Assembly: GCA_934418055.1 (NCBI GenBank)
Contig: CAKRWX010000164.1
Location: 1 to 5,815 of the forward strand
Length of the DNA stretch: 5,815 bases
Origin: an uncultured Lachnospiraceae bacterium
Lineage (GTDB): Bacteria > Bacillota > Clostridia > Lachnospirales > Lachnospiraceae
Reading direction: 5' to 3'
The notes under the pieces are model-generated. The model made no database searches, was not told where the DNA came from, and worked only from the letters and a program-made list of their open reading frames with translations. The position numbers and the translations under genes are program-made. Of this stretch, positions 1 to 4,490 are shown piece by piece (position 1 is the first letter of the stretch; each line of letters begins with the position of its first letter).

Positions 1-78
1 GTAAAAGCCTATAAACCTGTTTATGAGAAATATAAGACCATTTATCCTATGATACGTGAGTTTTATCATGAGGTGTGA
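1..78 (+). CDS. 3' end of a probable FGGY-family carbohydrate kinase (partial)
   Basis: The first 25 codons in frame 1 are open and end at TGA (76-78). The tail is AYKPVYEKYKTIYPMIREFYH plus two residues. The YxxYxxxYPxxRxxxH pattern resembles the extreme C-terminus of FGGY sugar kinases such as xylulokinase or gluconokinase, which commonly end in a 'Y..lYp.l...fh.l' helix. Only the tail is visible, so neither substrate nor the family itself is proven; any protein with a Tyr-rich helical C-terminus would fit. It converges on the minus-strand ATPase gene, with a strong hairpin between them. Confidence 0.45.
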   Translation, partial: VKAYKPVYEKYKTIYPMIREFYHEV

Positions 79-118
79 TCAATAGAGGGGATCTGACATA
101 TCATTTTCCCGCATTTTA

Positions 119-176
119 AAAAGTCATCAAAATGAGGATTATTTTTTATGATTTTATCCTCATATTGATGGCTTTT
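119..176. terminator. Large hairpin, probable bidirectional terminator between convergent genes
   Basis: Arms 119-139 and 156-176 are 21 nt each and pair with one G-T wobble and one mismatch around a 16-nt AT-rich loop. The left arm starts AAAAG and the right arm ends CTTTT, so a T-run follows the stem when read from either strand. It lies between the plus-strand stop at 78 and the minus-strand stop at 187, where both genes need a terminator. The loop is large and the stem is less GC-rich than a textbook terminator. Bases 124-135 recur inverted at 2524-2535. Confidence 0.65.
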
Positions 177-186
177 AACTTTAATC

Positions 187-1587
187 TTATGCATTCAACG
201 TATCTAAAATATCCTGATAGGTCACAAGCTGCACATTGCCCATCTCCTTTGCAAGTTCCACACATCCTGCTGTAAACCCATTTTTTGCAAACAAATATAA
301 TTGTACCTGACTATAATGGAACAACCTGCTGCGATTCTCCAGTGTTTCAAGCACACTGCTGTCTACTGGCTCATTTCTCCATTTGCATTCTCCAAATAAT
401 GCTGTACTTTTATCCTGTTCCCCCATAATGTCAATTTCTTCCTGTCTGCGAGTGGACGGGTCAGTCCCCCACCAGCGGCCAAGATCCTTAAAGTCTACCG
501 GACTCTTTCCATTTAACAGCAGTTTCCACAGATATTCCTGACAGATATCTTCAAATACTTTTCCCATATGATCCGGCAAATTGGGCTCGATCCGCCTGTA
601 CGCCAGATCTGCCGCTCCCCGGCCGATCACGGAACTGTTTTCCGGAATAAAGCGATACCAGAACCGGAACATGTTATCAGCAATGGCATAGACAGATTTT
701 CGTGATTCTTTCTCTCCATAAGGCGTTTCCTTTTTTATCAGTCCAAGGGAGATCAGGTTTTTTATATACACCGAACAAACACTGGTGTTTTCCCCTGTTT
801 TGCCTGAGATCTCTGACATTCTGGATGCGCCTCCAGCGATTGCGGTAATAATAGCATTGTAGATCGCCGGTTCCCGTACTTCCTGTTTTAATAAATTTTC
901 CGGCTCTTCAAAAATAGAAGAGGTGGGGTTTAAAAATGTATTTTTAATATTTTCTTCTATACTCAGACGTTCGTTCATCTGCAATAGATATTGAGGTGTC
1001 CCACCAACAATTCCGTAAACCAGTGCTTTTTCTTCCGCCCCAAAATTCGGAAAATAGCGGCATGTATCTGCAAAGTCAAAGGGCAATACCTTCATCTGCG
1101 CTGTACGCCGTCCATATAAAGGCGCCTTGTACGCAAGTACATGATCTTCCATATATGACATAGAAGAGCCGCAAAGGATCAGCATTAATTTCGATGTATC
1201 TTTGTATTGATCGATCAGCATCTGAAGCGTAGAAGCAAAGCTTTTTGATGAACGGGCCACATAGGGATATTCATCGATCACCAGGACTAACCGCTCTTTC
1301 CTAGCAAGCGTAAATACATACTCAAGGGCTGCCTGAAAAGATAAAAAGGCCGTATCTATCTGCATGCCCGTACCGTATTCTAAAATGCTCCTGCTAAAAT
1401 TTTCCAGGTTCTGCTTCTCACTGCTTTCTACGCCCATAAGATAAATAGCCTTTTTATCCTTTATAAAATGGCTGATCAAAGCTGTCTTCCCCACACGCCT
1501 GCGCCCATAAATAACTGCAAATTCAAATTTTTCTGACGTATACAGACGTTCCAATGACGCCAGTTCCCGCTCTCTTCCAATAAACAT
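187..1587 (-). CDS. AAA ATPase with C-terminal DUF234 / PD-(D/E)XK-like domain
   Basis: This 466-aa protein belongs to the archaeal-type ATPase_2 plus DUF234 family. Residues 1-200 form the P-loop ATPase: an N-terminal FIGRERELASLE box, Walker A GRRRVGKT (28-35), Walker B LVLVIDEYPY (100-109, D105/E106) and a sensor-like LILCGSS (136-142). Residues about 235-300 look like a winged helix. The C-terminal part carries a plausible nuclease core: E346 in VFEDIC, EID (384-386), and ECK (400-402). The start at 1587 is preferred over an in-frame upstream start at 1632 because family members begin M-FIGRE, and GGAGGTG (1596-1602) sits 8 nt upstream. Cellular role is poorly established; such genes are common in variable genome regions, and defence or DNA-processing roles are inference. 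It has its own promoter and lies downstream of a decayed toxin-antitoxin pair. No frameshift or missing Walker residue is seen. Confidence 0.9.
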   Translation of the reverse strand: MFIGRERELASLERLYTSEKFEFAVIYGRRRVGKTALISHFIKDKKAIYLMGVESSEKQNLENFSRSILEYGTGMQIDTAFLSFQAALEYVFTLARKERLVLVIDEYPYVARSSKSFASTLQMLIDQYKDTSKLMLILCGSSMSYMEDHVLAYKAPLYGRRTAQMKVLPFDFADTCRYFPNFGAEEKALVYGIVGGTPQYLLQMNERLSIEENIKNTFLNPTSSIFEEPENLLKQEVREPAIYNAIITAIAGGASRMSEISGKTGENTSVCSVYIKNLISLGLIKKETPYGEKESRKSVYAIADNMFRFWYRFIPENSSVIGRGAADLAYRRIEPNLPDHMGKVFEDICQEYLWKLLLNGKSPVDFKDLGRWWGTDPSTRRQEEIDIMGEQDKSTALFGECKWRNEPVDSSVLETLENRSRLFHYSQVQLYLFAKNGFTAGCVELAKEMGNVQLVTYQDILDTLNA

Positions 1588-1633
1588 AATGACCGCACCT
1601 CCATTTGTAATTATAATGTAGCATGCGGTCATT
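1588..1633. repeat. 10-bp inverted repeat over ATPase promoter and ribosome binding site
   Basis: AATGACCGCA at 1588-1597 is perfectly complementary to TGCGGTCATT at 1624-1633, with a 26-nt spacer. The distal arm lies between the proposed -35 and -10 boxes, and the proximal arm abuts the ATG at 1587 and overlaps the ribosome binding site by two bases. It could be a split operator in DNA. It is less likely an RNA hairpin, because the predicted transcription start lies between the arms. Confidence 0.6.
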
Positions 1634-1643
1634 TTTTAGTCAA
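1615..1643 (-). promoter_or_regulatory. Probable promoter of the ATPase gene
   Basis: Read on the minus strand, TTGACT (1643-1638) is followed 17 nt later by TACATT (1620-1615), preceded by TGC, which makes an extended -10 (TGnTACATT). Transcription would begin near 1608, giving a leader of about 20 nt with the ribosome binding site. An exact TATAAT also occurs at 1615-1610, but its spacing from TTGACT is 22 nt and it would leave almost no room upstream of the ribosome binding site. Confidence 0.55.
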
Positions 1644-1686
1644 TTACGATTTAGTTATTTACGATTTACTAATTTATGATTTGGTA
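1642..1686. repeat. Three imperfect 15-bp tandem repeats carrying repeated stop codons
   Basis: The core ACGATTTA/ATGATTTG recurs at exactly 15-bp intervals (1646, 1661, 1676). Because 15 is a multiple of three, the copies stay in the frame of the minus-strand kinase remnant and read T-K-S-stop, S-K-S-stop, T-K-S-stop. The first copy supplies the remnant's actual C-terminus. This looks like local tandem duplication of the truncation junction. Confidence 0.75.
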
Positions 1687-1892
1687 AATTGCTCTTCCAG
1701 ATCATACCACACAAACTCTTCTGGTTTTAAGGTGGATCTTATCAGTAAATGGGAGATCATATACTCCGCCAGCCCTTCGTATCCAGTATAATCTGCTTTG
1801 TACCAAATCCCTGCATTTTCCCATTTCAGCTGATTTCCCTTTGAGGACTGACGGTCCTGCATCCGCTCATTTTGTTCAAACAGCTCTATCAT
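1674..1892 (-). pseudogene. Truncated HipA-like kinase (toxin) N-terminal remnant, 72 aa
   Basis: The reading frame MIELFEQNERMQDRQSSKGN... contains S-S-K-G-N-Q-L-K (16-23), which matches the S-x-x-G-x-Q-x-K glycine-rich loop of HipA kinases. WYKAD (30-34) follows, with K32 in the place of the ATP-binding lysine, and then GYEGLAEY, typical of the HipA-like kinases paired with Xre partners in clostridia. Such kinases are usually 300 aa or more; here the frame stops at the 15-bp repeats before any catalytic Asp or metal-binding motif. The ATG at 1892 is preferred over a GTG at 1898 because AAGGAG (1898-1903) is 5 nt upstream and overlaps that GTG. It starts 11 nt after the upstream regulator's stop, so the two were one operon. 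Toxin kinase activity is almost certainly lost. The product could still be made as a small protein, and a role in binding the partner cannot be excluded. Confidence 0.75.
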
Positions 1893-1903
1893 CGTCACTC
1901 CTT

Positions 1904-2452
1904 CTATCGCTCGATCTTAAGCCAAAAATCATCCTCCGCCATTCTTCCCTCTGTTTTCTGAACGATCAAATATGGATCGTAAAATGGAATTCCAAGATCC
2001 CGCAGCACCAGTTTCATCTTATCCCTTGTTCTGGGAAAGCATCTTGATTCTAAAAATTCATTATAATCTTCAATGGTTGGATCTTCTTTGATCCCAAATG
2101 CTCTAAATTGAACATTATCTATATAATTGCGGATGCGAACAATTTTTCGCATCTCATCCACATCGATCAGGGTACAGGCTGTATCCTTATACATATACCA
2201 CATGCGGACCGGCAATTCTCTTGGCGGGATCAAAAGTGTCTGTATATATTCTGCATCCCGGTCCAATAATTTCATCAGAAGTGCCATAGGACCTTTCGTA
2301 ACAGTTCCTTCACGCTCCAGACGCTCTACAGTCGGTTTGGAGCAGCCCAGAAGTCCCGCAAAATCTCTCTGAGTCAAGCCCAGCTTTTTACGCAGCATTT
2401 TTACCTCTTCTGCGCTTACCGTTTCTTTTATTGCAAACCTTTTTTCGTCCAT
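1904..2452 (-). CDS. Xre-family HTH regulator, antitoxin partner of a HipA-like kinase
   Basis: The 182-aa protein has a Xre/Cro-type helix-turn-helix at about residues 14-50: VKMLRKKLGLTQRDFAGLLG then CSKPTVERLEREG as recognition helix. A second domain (about 83-182) runs through NYIDNVQFRAFG, ESRCFPRTRDKMK and DPYLIVQKTEGRMAEDDFW. I recall this two-domain form as a partner encoded directly upstream of HipA-like kinases in Firmicutes, which fits the kinase remnant 11 nt downstream. The expected role is to bind its own promoter and neutralise the kinase. The start at 2452 is chosen over an in-frame ATG at 2527: GGAG (2463-2466) lies 10 nt upstream, while the upstream start would lie above the promoter and operator. 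No inactivating change is visible, so it is probably an orphan antitoxin-like repressor. Confidence 0.8.
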   Translation of the reverse strand: MDEKRFAIKETVSAEEVKMLRKKLGLTQRDFAGLLGCSKPTVERLEREGTVTKGPMALLMKLLDRDAEYIQTLLIPPRELPVRMWYMYKDTACTLIDVDEMRKIVRIRNYIDNVQFRAFGIKEDPTIEDYNEFLESRCFPRTRDKMKLVLRDLGIPFYDPYLIVQKTEGRMAEDDFWLKIER

Positions 2453-2486
2453 TTCTGTTTTTCTCCATGTTTCTACCTTTACTTTT

Positions 2487-2514
2487 ATTATAGTATTATT
2501 TTCCCACGTTTCAA
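2487..2514 (-). promoter_or_regulatory. Promoter of the Xre regulator / kinase operon
   Basis: On the minus strand TTGAAA (2514-2509) and a perfect TATAAT (2492-2487) are separated by 16 nt. Transcription should start near 2480, giving a leader of about 28 nt that contains the GGAG ribosome binding site. The -35 box lies inside the proximal arm of the 12-bp inverted repeat, so a protein bound there would block RNA polymerase. Confidence 0.7.
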
Positions 2515-2549
2515 TAAAAATAATCATTTTGATGATTTTTTTATTGAAA
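2509..2549. promoter_or_regulatory. 12-bp inverted repeat, candidate operator of the Xre regulator
   Basis: TTTCAATAAAAA (2509-2520) and TTTTTATTGAAA (2538-2549) are perfectly complementary, with 17 nt between them. The spacer holds TCATTTTGATGA (2524-2535). The proximal arm covers the -35 box of the regulator promoter. Position and symmetry fit autoregulation by a dimeric HTH protein. The AT-richness raises the odds of chance symmetry, but 12 perfect pairs is long. Confidence 0.6.
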
Positions 2550-2572
2550 ATATCATTATTTTGATGATTTTT
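2527..2572. repeat. 14-bp direct repeat upstream of the regulator promoter
   Basis: TTTTGATGATTTTT occurs at 2527-2540 and again at 2559-2572, offset by 32 bp, about three helical turns. Both copies are preceded by ATCATT- or ATCA-type sequence. Equal-face spacing suits cooperative binding of a regulator, though no binding consensus is known to me for this family. Confidence 0.55.
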
Positions 2573-2611
2573 GATTTTGTAATATGGGGTTATACCATTT
2601 TTAAGCTTATG

Positions 2612-2641
2612 TTCAAATTTCCTTCACATTTATTCTATATT
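2612..2641 (+). promoter_or_regulatory. Probable promoter of the TVP38-like gene
   Basis: TTCAAA (2612-2617) and TATATT (2636-2641) are 18 nt apart. Transcription would begin near 2648, at the foot of the long hairpin, leaving a leader of about 140 nt before the GTG start. The -35 box is a 4/6 match and the -10 a 5/6 match. No better pair was seen between 2580 and 2788. Confidence 0.45.
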
Positions 2642-2646
2642 GTGTT

Positions 2647-2710
2647 TTAATAGCCACAGAAGAAAAACAAGCGACACCGTAGGTGGCATTTGTTTTTCTT
2701 GGGCTATTAA
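2647..2710 (+). promoter_or_regulatory. Long imperfect leader hairpin with attenuator-like core
   Basis: The base stem pairs TTAATAGCC (2647-2655) with GGCTATTAA (2702-2710). An inner stem pairs AAGAAAAACAA (2660-2670) with TTGTTTTTCTT (2690-2700). The tip is GC, a GA bulge, then CACC-GTA-GGTG-GC (2671-2687). The short GC-rich tip followed by a T-rich tract resembles an intrinsic terminator, so in the leader transcript it could act as an attenuator. It may alternatively be part of a dispersed repeat element. The reverse strand could form the same shape. Confidence 0.6.
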
Positions 2711-2713
2711 CGA

Positions 2714-2763
2714 ACGAACCGCCTGCGTAAGCAGGCAGTGGAGCGCGTAAGCGCGGGGTTCGT
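2714..2763 (+). ncRNA. Three-way-junction leader RNA element with two GNRA-capped arms
   Basis: An outer 7-bp stem ACGAACC/GGTTCGT (2714-2720 with 2757-2763) encloses two hairpins. Arm 1 is GCCTGC-GTAA-GCAGGC (2721-2736); arm 2 is GCGC-GTAA-GCGC (2743-2754); AGTGGA links them. Every stem is perfect. Both loops read GUAA, a stable GNRA tetraloop, only on the plus strand, which argues for a transcribed structure. It ends 9 nt before the AAAGGAGG ribosome binding site of the TVP38-like gene. I do not recognise it as a known riboswitch class; a dispersed REP/MITE-like element is the main alternative. Confidence 0.6.
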
Positions 2764-2772
2764 GAGTGATGC

Positions 2773-2780
2773 AAAGGAGG
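2773..2780 (+). promoter_or_regulatory. Ribosome binding site that fixes the GTG start at 2789
   Basis: AAAGGAGG sits 8 nt upstream of GTG 2789-2791. It shows that the in-frame GTG at 2738, which lies inside the folded leader and has no such site, is not the start. Confidence 0.85.
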
Positions 2781-2788
2781 TCATAGCA

Positions 2789-3364
2789 GTGAAAGCATCT
2801 GTTTTATATAAATGGCTGACCTACAGCGCCATTGTGATCAGCGTACTTTTATGTCTGTTTATGCTCCAGGCGGGATTGAAAGGCAATTTCCGGTCTGTTG
2901 ATACTTTTCAGGCTTACATACGTGGTTTCGGGATATTTGCTCCTTTTATTTTTGTGTTTATACAGGCATTTCAGGTGGTTGTCCCCGTTCTGCCGGGATT
3001 TATCGGCTGCGTGGCTGGTGCACTGCTTTTTGGCAGTATAGGTGGATTTGTTTATAATTATCTTGGGATCTGCGCTGGTTCTATTATTGCATTTTTCCTG
3101 GCAAAACATTACGGGATCCCACTGGTGCAGGCCATATTTCCATCAAAAAAATATAATGTTTGGACAGAGCGGATCAGGAAAGCCAGAAGCTATGATGTGC
3201 TTTTCGGCCTTTCCATTCTCCTTCCTCTGGCGCCGGATGACTATTTATGCTACTTTTCCGGCCTGATCAATATGTCCGTGAAGAAATTTATCCTTATCAT
3301 TCTTCTGGCTAAACCATGGTGCATCCTGTTTTACAGCTTCGGCACGGGAATGCTCATACACTAG
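2789..3364 (+). CDS. TVP38/TMEM64 (VTT/DedA-like) family membrane protein
   Basis: The 191-aa integral membrane protein has hydrophobic segments at about 8-28, 45-67, 70-107, 137-159 and 165-190. The family core is plain: FIQAFQVVVPVLPGFIGCVAGALLFG (57-82), the YNYLGICAGSIIAFFLAKHYG stretch (89-109), and SILLPLAPDDYLCYFSGL (142-159). These are the re-entrant and Gly/Pro-rich motifs of the VTT domain, related to DedA. Relatives in other organisms act in lipid scrambling or membrane homeostasis, but the substrate of bacterial TVP38-like proteins is not settled. Length is close to the family's usual 190-230 aa. It starts with GTG, follows a structured leader, and is followed 53 nt later by the AraC gene, probably in one transcript. 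Confidence 0.9.
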   Translation: MKASVLYKWLTYSAIVISVLLCLFMLQAGLKGNFRSVDTFQAYIRGFGIFAPFIFVFIQAFQVVVPVLPGFIGCVAGALLFGSIGGFVYNYLGICAGSIIAFFLAKHYGIPLVQAIFPSKKYNVWTERIRKARSYDVLFGLSILLPLAPDDYLCYFSGLINMSVKKFILIILLAKPWCILFYSFGTGMLIH

Positions 3365-3405
3365 GAAACACCGTTCATATATGCACGCAGATTCCCAACA
3401 CATTC

Positions 3406-3411
3406 AGGAGG
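3406..3411 (+). promoter_or_regulatory. Ribosome binding site that fixes the AraC start at 3418
   Basis: A perfect AGGAGG lies 6 nt before the ATG at 3418. An in-frame ATG at 3316 would overlap the preceding membrane-protein gene by 49 nt and adds residues that look like the other frame's shadow. Confidence 0.85.
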
Positions 3412-3417
3412 TATTTT

Positions 3418-4425
3418 ATGGCAGAGATCAGGCTTATCCCCGGCGGACAGGACCAGACATCCGTTTCTTCACAGAGTCCTTTAAAAAATCCGTGGGTCTT
3501 TTTTCAGGAATATCGCCAGGATACGGAACCTGGCGGCACTACCACCTACTATGACGTATTCCCCGGCGTCATTCTTTTCCAAAACCGCATCCACACGGAC
3601 AGCTGCGAAGAGATCCGGGAAAAGGCAAATGCTCTTGCCATTAATTTCTGCGCCAACGGCCGGTTTGAAAGCCAGTTTTCGGAAAATGACCTGGGCATTG
3701 TGGAGCCAGGCGATGTGGCAGTAAGCCTTTATGACGGTGAACACGGCACCCGTTCCATTTCCCGCTTTCCTCTTGGCTTTTATGACGGATTAAGCATCTA
3801 CGCAGACTGCGATCTGGCTACAAAATGGCTGGCAAAAAACTTTCCCTGTCTTTCCATTAACTTAAACCGTTTAAAAGATCAGCTGTTAAAGGATCACTGG
3901 TACTGGGTGGGGCCGGCCGGAACCCGGTGTGAGCATGTGTTCCGGGAGCTGTTTGAATGTGTTTCCTATGCCGACAAAGCCTATATCCGGCTAAAAGTGG
4001 CAGAACTCTTCCTACTTCTCCCCCTGGTGCGCTCCCAGGAACGCACGGAACAATACTATCCCCTGCAGCAGGTCCAGCTGGTGCGCCATTTAAGGGATCT
4101 TCTCATCTCTGATACCAACAGCCATACTACCATCGAAGATTTGGCCCGGACCCACCACATTTCCGTTACCCGTTTCCAGAAGATATTTAAAAATCTGTAC
4201 GGCACGTCCATTTATCAGTATGTGAAGCAGTACCGCCTGGAACAGGCTACCATCGAACTGACCAACTCCGCCCGTTCCATTACCGATATTGCCCTGGATG
4301 CCGGTTTTTCCAGTGCCAGTAAATTTGGGGAAAGCTTTAAGAAACGTTATGGGGTCACTCCAACTGAATATCGTCTCCAATTTCGTGACCGAAATGGAAT
4401 AATTGAATTAAATCGGAATATATAA
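3418..4425 (+). CDS. AraC-family transcriptional regulator (PchR/YbtA-like)
   Basis: The 335-aa protein has a ligand-sensing N-terminal half (about 25-205) and a canonical AraC DNA-binding domain (about 220-320). The first HTH is TIEDLARTHHISVTRFQKIFKNLYG (238-262). The second carries the family signature SITDIALDAGFSSASKFGESFKKRYGVTPTEYR (287-319). The N-terminal half, with FCANGRFESQF (78-88), EPGDVAVS (96-103) and FPLGFYDGLSIYAD (117-130), resembles PchR-type regulators rather than sugar-binding AraC cupins. PchR and YbtA respond to iron-siderophores and activate transport genes. Here the next gene, 63 nt downstream, is an ABC exporter half, so control of that exporter is likely. The ligand is unknown; iron is only one possibility. 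Confidence 0.92.
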   Translation: MAEIRLIPGGQDQTSVSSQSPLKNPWVFFQEYRQDTEPGGTTTYYDVFPGVILFQNRIHTDSCEEIREKANALAINFCANGRFESQFSENDLGIVEPGDVAVSLYDGEHGTRSISRFPLGFYDGLSIYADCDLATKWLAKNFPCLSINLNRLKDQLLKDHWYWVGPAGTRCEHVFRELFECVSYADKAYIRLKVAELFLLLPLVRSQERTEQYYPLQQVQLVRHLRDLLISDTNSHTTIEDLARTHHISVTRFQKIFKNLYGTSIYQYVKQYRLEQATIELTNSARSITDIALDAGFSSASKFGESFKKRYGVTPTEYRLQFRDRNGIIELNRNI

Positions 4426-4447
4426 TCTTATCTCTTTTTTATATTAT

Positions 4448-4490
4448 ATGGTTATTCAAGACTAACTTTTTAGAGAGGAAGGATAACCAT
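4448..4490 (+). promoter_or_regulatory. Inverted repeat pairing across the ABC gene's ribosome binding site and start
   Basis: ATGGTTATTC (4448-4457) pairs with GGATAACCAT (4481-4490): ten positions, one of them a G-T wobble, around 23 nt. The 3' arm contains the last bases of the ribosome binding site GAGGAAGG (4475-4482) and the first two of the ATG (4489). In RNA it could hide the start; in DNA it could be a regulator site. Weak TATAAT-like sequences at 4421-4426 and 4442-4447 lack a convincing -35, as is common for promoters that need an activator. Confidence 0.45.

Noticed and set aside
1642..1686. CRISPR-like array from the 15-bp repeats
   Set aside because: Units are contiguous with no spacers, too short and only three.
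2453..2527. N-terminal extension of the Xre regulator to 2527
   Set aside because: It would place the start codon upstream of the promoter's -10 and -35 boxes and inside the operator; the peptide is low-complexity translation of AT-rich DNA.
2647..2768. Known riboswitch, T-box or tRNA
   Set aside because: No T-box conserved sequence, no cloverleaf with TTC arm, and no riboswitch core that I recognise.
2738..2788. N-terminal extension of the TVP38-like protein from a GTG at 2738
   Set aside because: It lies within the folded leader and has no ribosome binding site, while AAAGGAGG is correctly spaced for GTG 2789.
3316..3417. N-terminal extension of the AraC protein from ATG 3316
   Set aside because: It overlaps the end of the membrane-protein gene in another frame, and a perfect AGGAGG precedes ATG 3418.
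4421..4426. TATAAT at the AraC stop codon as a standalone promoter for the ABC gene
   Set aside because: No acceptable -35 lies 16-18 nt upstream; noted only as a possible activator-dependent element.
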